Source: Rhipicephalus microplus (lineage: Eukaryota > Arthropoda > Arachnida > Ixodida > Ixodidae). From it: a DNA stretch of 64,000 nucleotides. This document shows positions 12,364 through 24,965 of this stretch, in pieces. The notes below the pieces were generated by a model. It ran no database searches. It had not been told where the DNA came from and saw nothing but the letters and a program-made list of their open reading frames with translations. How positions within the stretch are numbered: position 1 is the stretch's first letter; each line of letters starts with the position of its first letter. The stretch covers positions 75,884,508 to 75,948,507 of the forward strand of contig NC_134707.1 of NCBI RefSeq assembly GCF_043290135.1, read 5' to 3'. The position numbers and the translations under genes are program-made.

Positions 12364-12378
12364 TCGTCCTACCTTACT

Positions 12379-13276
12379 GTGCGCCGAGTCGTGGTAAAGG
12401 CTGGGTTTTCGGGATTGCGAAATTGTACTTTACAAATACGCGAAAAATCGTTTTGCTCTTTAGCCTTATCAGTAGCATTAGACAGTATTTTATTCGCCTG
12501 TGATTTTGTTATTATTCTGTTTAGCACAGTATAGGTTTTTCTTAGACATAAGCGAGTACTCATAATCCGTGTACAGCCATATTTAGTCTATCCTCTCAAC
12601 ACGACCAGTTTCTCGGTGCTATTCAGTCTTCAAGAGGTGTCAAGTCTGGCCGCCCACTGGGTCCTCCACGTTGCAGTTATTCATAGCGGTAACTTCCTCG
12701 ACTGAGATCGCGTCACTGAAAGAAAAGCGGCAAACGACTATCCTGAAAGAAGCGCTAGTTCCTTTTTTTTTTTTTGTCACTGTTAGTTTCAGAACATTCA
12801 TACGCGATGCACTTAAAGAAAGGGCATTTTCTCTGCTGACCTTCATTGCAGCTTCACCATGAAGTGTTTTTTTTATTATGAAACGAAAACTTCTATGTCA
12901 TTGTGCCGAGCAGAAGATGGGTCGAAGCATGAGCTCCAGTATTCGTATATACGTGATTTATGCAGGGTTCAATACAGCGTTGATGCACTAATTAGCAGCA
13001 CTATTTGTTGTTGTTTAACGAAATACTTAAAAAGAAGAATTTGACTTCCATTAACTGCACCTTTTGCGACACATTTTTACACAGACAATGCGTTTCACAT
13101 CGAAGTTATTTTTTTACACTGTTCAGTAACCAACAAAAAAAACATAAAGACTGTTTCAAGGTGCTGCTACTAGTATGGTAGATATTATTGGTTGATTCGT
13201 TCTTTTTCAAGGTGGGCAAATGCTTACCTAATGAAGCTACGATTTAGGCGAATACGACAAGAGGATATATCTACTT
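12379..13276. other. Non-coding stretch, nothing recognised
   Basis: AT-rich, short ORFs only. No repeat, RNA gene or coding signal that I can support. Confidence 0.5.
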
Positions 13277-13433
13277 CAATAAAGTGGAATGCTGGGCCAG
13301 TTGGTACAACATAATGTGAAGATATATGAGCGCACAAGGTAAAAGGAAAATAACTTGACAGGAAAGACGCTCGAAAGCGTTTTTCCTGTCAAGTGCTTTT
13401 CCTTCTACCTTGTGCGCTCATATATTTCCACAG
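13277..13433. mobile_element. Snap-back (hairpin) short mobile element, copy 2
   Basis: A 157-bp unit between 11-bp direct repeats TATATCTACTT (13266-13276 and 13434-13444). After a head with TGCTGGGCCAGTTGGTAC it forms a near-complete hairpin: arm 13322-13371, loop CGAA (13372-13375), arm 13376-13425, with few mismatches. The head and architecture match the element at 6512-6663, while the hairpin stem sequences differ. This implies a family in which the inverted arm is generated separately in each copy. No coding capacity. Confidence 0.68.
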
Positions 13434-13444
13434 TATATCTACTT

Positions 13445-14159
13445 ATTCACAGCACAAACCAGCCAAGAGTTCTCTCCCAGTTCACGCATGTTCTCGTCAC
13501 AGTTTCTACTTCGGATGATTCACAGTAGATGAATGTTGTGTCAACTGCGAAGATTTATGAGAAAAAAAATCCTGAGTGATTTGTATTGAAGCTCTGCTGC
13601 ACAATGTCATTTTTTTCGTTTTCGTAGCATATTTTTACTCAAAGACTGTGCATAAATAATTTGTACCTTTGATTGAGGGTAATTTATTACGAAAATGTTG
13701 ATAAATGAAATAAGTGAGACAAAAAAGAACCCACGGTGGACACCTAAGGCAAAGAAATCAAAAGCGAACAAATAAAATTCCTTGTAAAACACATTGCATA
13801 AGAAACATATCTAAATCAGTGTACATGCAACACGAGAAGACTGTTGAATGTGGGGAGAGGAACAGTTTCTGAATATTGGGTTACGGTGCGCAATATTTAC
13901 CACGAACACTTTCAGCACCCTCGTGCACTCTCTCATAGGAAGGTGACAGACGTCGTGTAATTGATGCTCTTTTTCGCGCGATAGCGTTAAAATCTCCTTC
14001 CGCAGACATTCAGTAATCAGCGTCGTTGGTTGTGAGTGTAAAAATCATCACCTTTGCGTAACCAAAAAATCTTGAAAGGTGCAAATATAAACAGACAAAA
14101 TTCTAGGTCGGAGTGGAAATCCGACTTGGTTCGCTTAGGAGCTTAGCGGCTGTCTATAC
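13445..14159. other. Non-coding stretch, nothing recognised
   Basis: AT-rich sequence with short ORFs only. The right end merges into the dispersed repeat beginning near 14160. Confidence 0.5.
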
Positions 14160-14523
14160 CACACAGCCGCGCCCAGAAATGCAGTGAAAGTAACTTTCTT
14201 GTTTTACAAACACACGCGTCCTGTATACATGCTTCACCACACAACATGAAATATGGCCGCAATGATGCGTGGTACTATAGCGTACATACCATCGGGAGTC
14301 AGAACCCATGTGCTCAGATTTGGGTGCACGTTAAAGAAGCCCAGGTGGTCAAAATTTCCGGAGCCCTCCACTACGGCATCTCTCATAATCATATGGTGGT
14401 TTTGGCACGTTAAACCCCACATATCAATGAATCAATCGATCGGGTGTCAGAACGAAGGAATATAATAAAGTTTTAATGGTTTGATACCAACCACTGGCAC
14501 AGGTTACTGCACCTTCAGGCCAT
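14160..14523 (+). repeat. Dispersed repeat copy A (interrupted by SINE)
   Basis: Sequence outside the embedded SINE (CAGTGAAAGTAACTTTC, ACATGCTTCAC, ACAACATGAAA, CATCGGGAGTCAGAAC, ACTGCACCTTCAGG) aligns collinearly with 29545-29800. Copy A contains a SINE at 14306-14438 and a LINE tail after 14523; copy B lacks both. Function unknown. Confidence 0.6.
14306..14438 (+). mobile_element. 5'-truncated Ruka-type SINE
   Basis: Contains only the body and tail (from CATGTGCTCAGATTTGGG to CAATGAATCAATCG), without the tRNA-like head. It is flanked by a 15-bp TSD with one mismatch: ATCGGGAGTCAGAAC (14291-14305) and ATCGGGTGTCAGAAC (14439-14453). The paralogous repeat at 29.66 kb has ATCGGGCGTCAAAAT with no insertion, i.e. 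an empty site. Confidence 0.9.
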
Positions 14524-14680
14524 TTTTTTTTTGCGTGCGTCTATTTCCCTCTTCGCTTTCTTTCTCATCTTTCTTCCCCATTCCCCCTTTCCCTAGTGCA
14601 GGGTAGCAAACCGGACACTCCATTTTCTGGTTAACTTGCCTGCCTTTCTCTCATTTTATTCTCTCTCTCTCTGTCTCTCT
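14524..14680 (+). mobile_element. LINE 3' UTR tail
   Basis: CAGGGTAGCAAACCGGAC and TGGTTAACTTGCCTGCC, followed by TCTCTCTCTCTGTCTCTCT, match the shared LINE tail. A short 7-bp repeat AGGCCAT (14517-14523 and 14681-14687) may be its TSD. No coding sequence remains. Confidence 0.6.
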
Positions 14681-14860
14681 AGGCCATGAAGTGGCTGCAT
14701 AGCAAGTCTGAAATGATTTCATACACCGAGTGTATAGGAACACTATAGGAACAGAATACCGCTATCGCAGTCAACTCTTCAAGACTAAGGTCAAGGGTCC
14801 CCAATTTTTTTTTCTTTTTGAATTACGGTCGGGCAGTCACTGTGATCTTTAGAATAAACT

Positions 14861-15101
14861 GATTGATTGATTTGTGGCGTTTAACGTCCCAAAACCACCA
14901 TTTGATTATGAGAGACGCCGTAGTGGAGGGCTCCGGAAATTTTGACCACCTGGGGTTCTTTAACGTGCACCCAAATCTGAGCACACGGGCCTACAACATT
15001 TCCGCCTCCATCGGAAATGCAGCCGCCGCAGCCGGGATTTGTACCCGCGACCTGCGGGTCAGCAGCCGAGTACCTTAGCCACTAGACCACCGCGGCGGGG
15101 C
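14861..15101 (-). mobile_element. Ruka-type SINE, full length
   Basis: Complete element on the minus strand: head CCCCGCCGCGGTGGTCTAGT, box A and box B, body, and tail AATCAATC. A perfect 14-bp TSD, CTTTAGAATAAACT, occurs at 14847-14860 and 15102-15115. The apparent 71-codon frame running through it recurs in every copy of this orientation and is an artefact of the SINE. Confidence 0.93.
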
Positions 15102-15115
15102 CTTTAGAATAAACT

Positions 15116-15807
15116 ACCGAACGCCACAGGTCTCTGTGAGGGCACCGCACGCGCAGCATCGCTTCCTGTGCATTGAGGTGAGTGAGGGTCGTGCAGTACC
15201 GATCGATATCGCGTTGGGTCAGGTCAGGTCACCGGGACTCCGAACGTCAGGTCGCGAACTCCGGACGCAGTGAGCAAGGGGTAGTTACCGAGGCGCATGT
15301 GTGTTATTCATTTATATATTTTTACCTTCCCTTCCTAAGTGGGAGTTCAGGGAGCCCGTCATAACTTTCTGGTGATTGTTGAAAAAATTTAACGCGCCTG
15401 GGCACGGGTTAATATTTCAGAACGACCTGGGAATAATAATAAATATATATATCTCAAGCCCTATTGTCTGTGGTCGTGTATTGCATTCGACTTTATTTTT
15501 GGTCTGAACTGAGCACGAGGACAGTGTGTTTTAAGAGACAACGAGTTTAATTTTTCATGTCATTAAATTGTTAACAGCTGCCTTTTTCATGTGTCATGGC
15601 CATTGGTCTCGTAATCATGCAACCCTAAACGAGTCAAGCAATCAGATTCAATTGAATATGATTGGCTTGGAAGGTAGGATTGAACAATTTACGAAACAAA
15701 TAGAAATGCGCGATGAAATAAAGAAAGTGTAAAATTCTCCATCTTCATGGCTATAAGAGAAAAAATAACGTTTCATTACGATACGTTTATAAGGCTGAAG
15801 AGCACAA
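15116..15807. other. Non-coding stretch, nothing recognised
   Basis: AT-rich with short ORFs. No coding, RNA or repeat signal beyond short A/T runs. Confidence 0.45.
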
Positions 15808-15826
15808 CAACAACAACAACAACAAC

Positions 15827-15859
<33 letters not shown>

Positions 15860-15878
15860 AATAATGTTGTTGTTGTTG
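15808..15878. repeat. (AAC)n-(AAT)n-(TTG)n compound microsatellite
   Basis: ACAACAACA repeats, then AATAAT repeats, then TTGTTGTTG, so the outer parts are complementary and could pair across an AT-rich loop. A second short (CAA)n run lies near 16004. Confidence 0.9.
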
Positions 15879-18360
15879 TTTATCAATAGTTTGATGAAGG
15901 GCTGCTGCAGGTAAAAGCTGCTCTTCGAAAAAGGCAGCTTGACAAGGCCTACAGCCAATTTTCAGCACGACAGCTGTGGCAAACAGTCAGCAATTTCAAC
16001 TCAACAACAACAACAAAATAAATAACTACCTGCAAAAGTAGGAAGAAAATCTCCTTAATGACATTATAAATCAGTGCGAGGGATGGCTGGTACGTCACGA
16101 GCTATATGTATTGATGGAAACGTTAGTCACTTGACTACACTTCCTTGTCCGTGTTAGGTTTTCAAAAGCGAATGCATTTCTTAGTCGCGCTATGTCAGGC
16201 GTCCATCGGGATCCATGCACCGCCCTCTCCCATAGCAACAGCTGTGGGCGCGCACGATCCTAGCAACCGGCGCCCCCACCATGTCACGCTTCGTCATCGG
16301 CAGCTGTCAGCAACAGATGCAGGCGCGCGTGCTTAGCCTCACTCCTAGCAACCAGAGGTATACCAGGTATACCTCCTAGACTTGAACGTGACTAGCCACC
16401 GCCTCAATGCAGTACATTTGAGACGCGTTTATATCGTTTGTGCGGCCTTGGCGCAGCCTGAAAAGGCGCCTTCTCAACGCGTTATTTTTCTAACGTTAGG
16501 TTCTTACGTACGAAACGCCGTTATTAACGCTACGCAATGCATTCACATTTCCTCAGGATTCCTTTCGGGGAGGTAGGGGCAATTTTTTTCATCTCCTTAC
16601 GCTTAGTACACCATGCAAAAGTTATTTACTTAGTCGTAGCGTATGCCAGATTAAGTAGCCGTCAGTTCACTTACTTCTATTACTTACAGATCGCTATAAG
16701 TCTGTTGAAGGGCACACGCAGCCACAGCAGTGTTTCTAACGAGACGTGATTTTTCATGACATGTCTTCCGAAAAACTGAGTTTCGCTGTACCTTTTTCAG
16801 ACTGTTGTATAGTATGACCCTTTTGTGTGGTATTTATTGCGTTACTTATTTTCAATTTACGTTTTACGATATAGCGTGGCTGTGATGATTTGTCGTGACG
16901 GAAAGACAACGGGTGAAAAATTGTTAGTCCGAACATTTGGATAGAAAATATTGTTCTTGATATAAATCTGTCCTAAAACACCTGCAGCCATAGCGCTGTC
17001 ATCTCAAGGAAAAAAAACAGTGCACTTGAAAACGCTGAATATCACTAAAGGTGCATTTTTCTGGGTGGCGTAGGAAGCGCAGCAGTGCCTTCACAGCCTT
17101 CTTCTGCTGTGTCCTTTTTTTATGGGTGACGTAAGGAATTCTTCGAGAAATATTTAGTGGTCGCACAAAGTTTACATGCCTGTCAGATGAATAACAATCA
17201 CCTATTCGAACGCTTCTTGATTCAGGGATATACCGCGAACGCACAAGGCTACTCGCGTCACCCTCGTGATGCATTGAAGCTAACCCTTGTAATGAACGTC
17301 GTTTTCGTCGCATTTTCAGTGAGTGTCGTCATTTATCCAGCCGTGTGTCACGTCAATAAATCTATGTTGAATGTTTTGTTACTCATCTTACTAATATTTT
17401 TGGAATTTCACGCTGCAGAACGTGCGCTTCATTTAACGATTATTTTATTCCTTCTGTGTTTCGATGAATCACCAGCTGCACAGGCAAAACTTCCAAATAT
17501 CGCACTGAAAGTGGGCTTGTTTATTCGCCATGTATAGTAGGTACAAGTCAAGGAAGGGGGTTGAAAGAGAAATCTATTTTCGGAAAGTTTTACTAGCCTA
17601 CAACTTGCTTGCAACAGAGTGTCTTGTATTTGTTGACTATAAACTTGATTTGACAAGTCAATGGCCAGTAGTCTTAGCTGCTAGTGTACTCCATTCCTGG
17701 TTTTACTTACACCTGCTCCATACAAGCGCAGTTAACTATGTGGTAAAGTGTTGGACGAGCACTCCCAGTCGGGGGATCCTGCAGTTACCATTCTTCCGCC
17801 CACTCCTTCGTATCATTGCGCTTCCTTCCCCGAAGTGTGCCAGTAATAAAATGAAATGGGCTCAGCGCCTGAGTCGGCAGTTGCCGTGCTTTCTTTTTCC
17901 CAAGTGTGTGCGAATATATTGCTCCCACGCGTGGCTGTTTTAAATGGTCGTCCCACCAGGAGGCCTTTTTTATGACTCGGTTGACTATTACACGATAGCC
18001 ACGACGTGGAAAACTTTTCACTGCTTCATCTTAGCTTCCTGTTCTCACTTTTAACATCACAACAACCGAAGCATTGAGGAAAAGCATACAATAAAAAAAA
18101 TGTAAGGCGGCCCTAAGGGGAATAAACTGGAGAATGGAGGGGCCTGGCAAAACAATGAAACGAAAAACGGACAACGCAGAGAAAGGCACATGACATTGCC
18201 TTTGCCGAAATGCGTGTTTATATGTGTGAAAGCCTGGGAGACCGTATAATAAGTAGTCACTGAAGCAACTTATCTCTTTTTTCGGCTGAGGTGTTTCAAG
18301 GGGATGAAATTACTGTGATGCTTGTGTTTGTAGCCGGAAATATTTTCACACTTTTATAGT
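15879..18360. other. Non-coding stretch, nothing recognised
   Basis: Frames of 104-137 codons occur between 16999 and 17943 on both strands. They overlap one another, are rich in Phe/Leu/Cys and show no domain. I judge them chance ORFs. A small palindrome, AGGTATACCAGGTATACCT, lies near 16355. Confidence 0.5.
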
Positions 18361-18367
18361 TTACCTG

Positions 18368-18520
18368 AAGGTCACCGGTTCAAATCCCGGCAGCAGCGGT
18401 CGCGTTTGAGTGAAGGTGAAGTGTTTGAAGCCGGAATGCTTGATTTACGTGCCGGGTAAGGAACCTCACGTGGCTACAATTTCTTTAACCCTCCATTATA
18501 TCATCTCTCCTAGCCATATC
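18368..18520 (+). mobile_element. Decayed tRNA-derived SINE
   Basis: GGTTCAAATCCCGGCAGCAG is an intact-looking box B context, as in the Ruka-type head. The following sequence (GCGTTTGAGTGAAGG ... CCCTCCATTATATCATCTCT) tracks the SINE body with many substitutions and small gaps. No TSD or tail can be fixed. An old insertion. Confidence 0.5.
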
Positions 18521-20189
18521 AAGATTTGGAATGAAAAACTGCAATCATTGGCACCAATGTACATAAGATAGCTTCAACTGTGGCGTGCATACGTAAGGGT
18601 CTATGAAAACTTGTCTGCCTAGACGACACAATATGTTGATGACACCATAAATCGGCAAACTCACTCATAAATCGACTAATTAAGACCGAGATTGCGCCGT
18701 GAGTCTGAGAGATTTCGTGTATGTAGTGTTTTGGCTTGCGCTGGGCAAGAAAGTTTTAGAAAGCATTAAGTCTGAGGGAATCCTCCAAGATAATATATAT
18801 CTTGAATGAGACAGCAGGAGCTCAAATTTTTATCTACACCTATGAGTGACTCCAGTTCTGCTGACATTGATATCGTACAATTATTTAAAATATCATTTTC
18901 TTGTCTTAGAAATCGCGGCATGCAGCAGAGGAAAAAGAATATTACCACTAAAATGTGACGATTCGGGTGTGGTAAAAATGTCACTCAGAATACTGCTTTT
19001 CAAAATGTAACGGTACAGCTCTAAACACATCGTATACGCACTTTATATATAAGACGAGATCGTCATGTTTCAAAAAAAAAAAAAAGAACAAGAGCCTCGT
19101 TGCAAAGTATAGGAATGATACGGCTTAAACCTTTCCTCGGCTCTGACGACCGATCTCGGCTTATGAGCGCCCTCCGTCTCTGCCACTAGGTAGCGTGGGC
19201 GATCACTGATTGGTCGGAAAGGCAGAAATAGAGCCTACGCATCCGGCCACAGCTGGTGGTTGGGGATGGCTCGCTTCCCTAACCCGGACCGATTTCCCGG
19301 GAAACTAATCACTTCCGCCCGGACATGCGAGCGCCTTTAAGAAGCGTTGGCTTCTTTTTGTTTCTAGCTTCTTTTCAACGCCCGATTTCCTGCGATGGTG
19401 GTGGATAGTGTTTACCCGCCATTCATCAATCCTTTCTAGGTCACCGCGCAGTAACTCAATAGGTTTCACGTCCTCAAGGCAGCCATAAATGGTGAGGTGA
19501 CTGAATTTTCCTGTCTTCCCTGCTTCGGTGCTTAAGCTGGAATCCGATGTACCCGGATAAAATGATACGTTGTTTTGCTGTCTCCATCAAACAAGTAAAT
19601 ATTGCTGACTGCGACTGTAAGTACGCAACCGGCTTACGATGAAGCAGACATTGTGTTGCGGCTAAGCAGTGTATGCTGTACCAGCAGGGTAAACATGTTT
19701 ACGGAACGGCAACAGCGTGTCAGGGGATGTTTTTTTTTTCCCCGTATTAGTTCTTTTTGTGGCAACTGTGGTGCGGGGAAAAAGTGGGGTTAAAAACTAA
19801 AACTATATTTTAACATCGTAAGTAACGCGAGCATCGAGTTGGCAGTTCATGTTGTCATGGGAAGATGGAAAAAAAATTTTCAAGGAAGTGGAAAATATAT
19901 GGTGACCGCTTTTCAAAAGACACGAAGGAAGGAGAAGACGGAATGCCGTTCTGAAAAATGCACACACAGGGGATGGTTTCCAGGAGGGAATGATTCGACT
20001 AGTGGACTGAGGACGGTTGCGGCTGAGAAAGAGTTTCAACTTCGAAGTATGTAAGTCCACTTGTCAAAGTGTCAGCTCCATACCACAAATTTCTCTCCCT
20101 ATAGAGTTTCTCACGATTGTTTTTTTAGCATTTTAAATGATTAAATTGCTGTCTCACTCACTTTTTTCGTTCACTGGAGAAAACATACA
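18521..20189. other. Non-coding stretch with a GC-rich patch
   Basis: No gene recognised. The part from about 19130 to 19420 is GC-richer (ACCCGGACCGATTTCCCGGG, CGCCCGGACATGCGAGCGCC) than its surroundings and could be an old repeat or regulatory element. I find no second copy in the window and no coding frame with protein-like features. Confidence 0.4.
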
Positions 20190-20412
20190 TCATCGTCATC
20201 ATCATTATTATCATCATCATCAGACTCACTACTTCTACTGCAGGACAAAGGCCTCTCCCGTGTTCCGCCAGCCAACGTGGTCCTGTGCTTGCTGCTGCCA
20301 ATTTTATACCCGCAAACATCTTAATCTCATCTGCCCACCTAACCTTCTGTCTACCCCTAACCCGAGTGCCTTCTCGGGGAATGCAGTTAGTTACCTTTAG
20401 TGACCAGCGGTT
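20190..20412 (-). pseudogene. RTE-like LINE pol 3' end, frameshifted
   Basis: On the minus strand this encodes a tail containing DNRWSLKVTNCIPREGTRVR and RQKVRWADEI. These motifs are typical of the C-terminus of RTE-type endonuclease-reverse transcriptases ('D.RW..RVTEW.PR...R.RGRPK.RW.DEI...W...A.DR..W...GEAFV'). The next part, WQQQAQDHVGWRNTGEAFVL, is in another frame, so a frameshift lies near 20300. The ATC-rich microsatellite at 20190-20222 is the short-repeat 3' tail usual for RTE elements. The copy is heavily 5'-truncated. Confidence 0.7.
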
Positions 20413-23150
20413 ATCCTGTCTACATATACACTATTTCATTCATAATAATAGAGATTGGGAATGTGGTTCGCTCTGCCATACGTCCTGTTGTTCACGATCT
20501 CACATTCATTATCTTAACTTCTCTTATAATAGTGTTAAGGTAATCACAAACTTTTCGCCAGATCTTGTCTTTTCTGAAACTTTATAGTGCAGATAAGCAG
20601 ACGTGAACGGGTTCGTTTGAGAATGCCACAGCGCCGGACACGCAGGGGCTTAGGAATACGCACCAGACCACCTTGCCGATAAGCTTGCTCTCTCTAACAG
20701 CTTCACTTACTACTCTATTGATTTTGTAGTAGTTGTGGTGCGAGCAAGAAAAGTACTAGCTGAAAAAAAATAAAGTGGCAAATCAAGGCTCTAACCCCTG
20801 CTGCTAGAAACAACATGCACAATTTAACTGACCATGAAGAACTGGTACTACACCTGAATAATTTTGTAAAGATTGGGGCAAATGATCAGTACGTCGCTGA
20901 TACAACCTAAAAACAAAAAAGTACCTCATGGGACTTTCTATGAAATCGTCAAAGAAAGCTAGAACAGAAGCATCACATAGTAGTTAGGAACGCCTTGCAA
21001 GCACTGATATTATCTGAATTTTGGCCAACGATTTCTTTCTTATTGGTTGTTTTTTAACTATGGTGAAGCTTCGTCCAAGAATACGCATTGAGTCCACTTT
21101 TCGGATTGGAGTGGTTATAATCCCTTGTGAAATTGCGTAGCAACGTGATACCCACCTTTGAATTTTAAGTTATCTTGCAATCGATATTGCGCACTACACA
21201 GTTTCACCGTTGAAGCGCTCCTTTCAACGGTAACGGAATGTGGGTGGACGTCGTGCTATTGAACACAACCCCTTCACCCCTTGCTGCTTGCTGCTTTTCT
21301 TTTTGTGTAGCTTCGCCTTCACATATCCTTCAATTTATCGAGACGCAACGACCTCATATACTTCTCGGTGCCTTTCACTGTTCATTTTTTTATATATAGG
21401 CTACACTTCTCCGCGCATTCAAATGGCCTTGACAGTCACGTTGAGCTTCCCGAAATTCTTTAGTTCGGTGGGCGTCGCAACGGTGGGTCCGTTTTTACAA
21501 AGGGTGCGCCTAGGTATTCCCAGCATTCCGCCCACCTTTTTTTTTTTTTGTCAATGATGCGAACGTGTCGTCGCAAGTTGCCACGCACTGCTGTCGAAGT
21601 GTCCCGTTTTGTGGCACGTGACATCTCGCGTCATCGCAGAAATATTGGCCAGAAAACGTGACGCACTGTGGAAGGAACTATCCGTTTTTTTTTTTAGGCA
21701 ATCTTTCCGAACAACCACTAAACGAATGATTTCCGGTTATTTTCAGAGGGGATAAGTGTTTTTCAATGCCCACGCGAGTGTGTGCCAGTAGAACCCAACC
21801 TAGTCGCTTAATTGTGGAAATCGCAAACGGCAGATCCTGCTGGTGAATTCCACATCAATGCGCATTTAACAACAAAATGCATACTATGAACTGTTCTAAT
21901 ATAGAGAAGAATCCTCTAACACTGCATGTTGTTTCGGAGTTTTGTGCGAAAAATGTATAGTTTGAAACTAAGTAACACTCAGGTGCGTTGTTTAAAATTG
22001 GTAAATCAAGCCATTAAACAATTGTCGCAGTAACGTTCACTTAGACTGCTGAGAATGATTAGCAGAAAGCGTTTGTAGGCATGTGGGTATGTTGGGACTA
22101 ACATCGCGCTGTTTATGAACGCCCGCTATGCTCGAATCGATTTTTGAGCCAGTGACACTGACTCTGAATAAAAGTCTGAACTTCATATTTTTGCCATCTT
22201 GATCATTGTTTCCTTAGTCGAAGCCACGACAAAATAAACGTATCTGGGTCTTTTTTCTAACTGCTGTAACCATTATAGGAAGCCGCAACTATTCACAAAA
22301 AGTTCGTGGTGATGCTCCAGGCTTCCCTTCGATCTGGTAAATGACGTATTCGTTTATGAAAAGAGGGAAGGTATTCCGTTCCGGTATTTGATAATTAAAG
22401 TTATTGCGTTTGACAGTTTCCAGTAAACTATTACCATGTGGAAAGAAACTAGTGCCATGTGCTAAAAAAACTTGGTCTCTTTCCGATTTTCCCAAATTTT
22501 CAAAAAACACGAAAAAAACTGTTTTTTTTCTAATTGCTGAATATTTCCACAAATTCGGATCTATAGAGCACTCTACTGATAACGATACTTTAGGATGCAG
22601 TGTTGACCGCGGTGGCAGCATTTTGATGGAGGTGGAAGACTGGTGGTTCGTGTAGGTCTATATATAGGTTTTTGTGAACGGTAAAGTACTAGAGCTGGCT
22701 GAAATTACTCGAGCTCCACTTCTTTTTATTATATATAAAAGCAAATCAAGGAGTTGTTGTGACCATTGCTTGGCGACGGCTGCTCAGTACCACTCTGTTA
22801 CGATATCAAAATATACAAAAAAAGAGTATGTATACGTATATACAGCCCTACGGCGGTGACTTTGAAATTTTTTTACTGTAGTGGAGCCCTCAAGTACGGT
22901 TTCTGTCAGTCATTATGGGTCATTACAAGCCGACGATAGTAACCTAACCATGGTTACCAGTCGGGACCAGTTACACCTACCGTCCAGTCGCACATATTCC
23001 ATTCAATACCATCTGGAAAGTTCCCCATCTTCCTTCGATGCCTCTTTTAAACGACTTTTCTTCTTACCTTGTTATTTAGGGCCAGACATTTTCCGTTTCG
23101 TTTTTCTTGTCGCCGTTTCTAACTTCTTAAGGAATTTTTTTTTTCAAAAC
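20413..23150. other. Non-coding stretch, nothing firm
   Basis: Short ORFs, Phe/Leu-rich or lysine-rich by chance. A weak SINE-like remnant (GTGGAGCCCTCAAGTACGG) occurs near 22882-22925. No gene or RNA gene supported. Confidence 0.45.
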
Positions 23151-23152
23151 CC

Positions 23153-23212
23153 ATGTGCTCGAAATTTGTGGAGCTTTCCACTACAGCGTTCATCGTTGTC
23201 GCATTCTACTTT
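23153..23212 (+). mobile_element. SINE body remnant
   Basis: CATGTGCTCGAAATTTGTGGAG, then TTTCCACTACAGCGTTCAT, resembles part of the Ruka-type body (CGAAATTTCCGGAGCCCTCCACTACGGCGTCTC). It lies just upstream of a better-preserved copy at 23237, giving two copies of different ages in the same orientation. Confidence 0.4.
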
Positions 23213-23236
23213 TTGCCTGTAAAAAAAAAATATATT

Positions 23237-23481
23237 GCCCCGCCGCGGTGGTCTAGTGGCAAAGGTACACGGCTGCTGACCCGCAGGTTTCGGGATCGAA
23301 TCCCGGCTGCGGCAGCTGCATTTCCGATGAAGGCGGAAATGTTGTAGGCTCGTATGCTCAGATTTGGGTGCACGTTAAAGAACCCCCGGTGTTCGAAATT
23401 TCCGGGGCCCTCCACTACGGCGTCTCCCATAATCACGTAATAGTTTCGGGACGTTAAACACCACTTATCAATCGATCTATC
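23237..23481 (+). mobile_element. Ruka-type SINE, full length
   Basis: Plus-strand copy starting GCCCCGCCGCGGTGGTCTAG, with box A TGGTCTAGTGG, box B GGGATCGAATCCC, the body and a tail ATCAATCGATCTATC. A probable 10-bp TSD, GCCTGTAAAA, occurs at 23215-23224 and 23482-23491, with an A-rich stretch between it and the head. Several substitutions suggest intermediate age. Confidence 0.85.
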
Positions 23482-23491
23482 GCCTGTAAAA

Positions 23492-24395
23492 TCCCAGAAC
23501 TTCCTATTGTCAACTTCACGGGCTTTATTATTAACGTGAAAATTTTCCTCCATATTCTATTACTGATAGCATTCTTTACTTGCACACTAGGCGTCAAAGA
23601 TCTAGCGACCATTGACTCTCTAGAAGCTTTACATATTCCAGCAATTTGTGACTGTATTCGACCCTACTGAGCAATGCTTGTTATCAGCTCGTTTTCGAAT
23701 AGGCCGAAAAAAAAACAACGTTGCCTGTCGAAGCAGCAGGAATATTCACTTTTTTTCTTGTTTCATGTGTTTTATGATGTTTTAATGTTGACCGTGACCC
23801 TTTTGTTTCTCAAAACAATGGTACGCAGCAGCTAGGAAATCACTAAGTATGTTCTATTCGCTCAAACCTGACCTATTTTGTTGATTATTCTGATGAATAC
23901 TGCATGCACTGGCAAATTTTTAACAATTTGAAGTGCTCCGCATAAAAAGGAACACCTATTATGTGTGTCTGCGCCTTTAGGTTTTTTTTTTTTTGAAGGG
24001 TATTTAGACTTGGAAAACGTACATTCCTCTTTTTAATGCTCAGAACAACATTGACATTTAGGTGTGAGCTAACGAAGGCGAGTGCATAATGATGACTTCC
24101 GGGATGCGGCAACATATTATCGTGAAGAATTAGCAGCTTGTGTCAGCGAAAAGCTACAACAGAAGCTTCCTAACACCTGCACCGAAGTCGCAAAACAAAC
24201 TTCGTTGTGATGACGTGCTCTTCCTGATAATACTGCTCGCAATGATGCAGAATGGTGCTGCTACAAAGGGAGAGTCTAGGGGGTGTGTTCAACAGAAATT
24301 GACGCACCATTAGAAAAATTTGTTTGAACTATGTGTGTGCTCCAGAAGGACGGCTATTTGTGTGTTTTCGCTTTATTTACTGGGTGGTCCACCAC

Positions 24396-24396
<1 letters not shown>
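23492..24396. other. Non-coding stretch, nothing recognised
   Basis: AT-rich, short ORFs only; no supported feature. Confidence 0.45.
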
Positions 24397-24740
<344 letters not shown>

Positions 24741-24965
24741 GACAAGTGCATAGATAAATAAAAAAAACGGCGCTACACTAAAAACATGGAGACCAACAGC
24801 ATACACGTGAACGGCACAGAGTCGCAGCATATAAAATCATAAGCTTGGCAGTATAAGGAAATAAATTTGCGATGCCACATCAAATGAATGAGCACTCAAT
24901 GTAGAAAATAAATGAAGGTAAAGAAAAGTCGGGGCAAGAGAAGCCGTATGTGTGAACGGCAATAT

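Noticed and set aside
14863..15078. Recurring ~71-codon frame (MIDMWGLTSQNHHMIM-type) in many places
   Set aside because: It is the translation of the non-coding SINE in one orientation, appears in every such copy, and is a likely source of false gene predictions.
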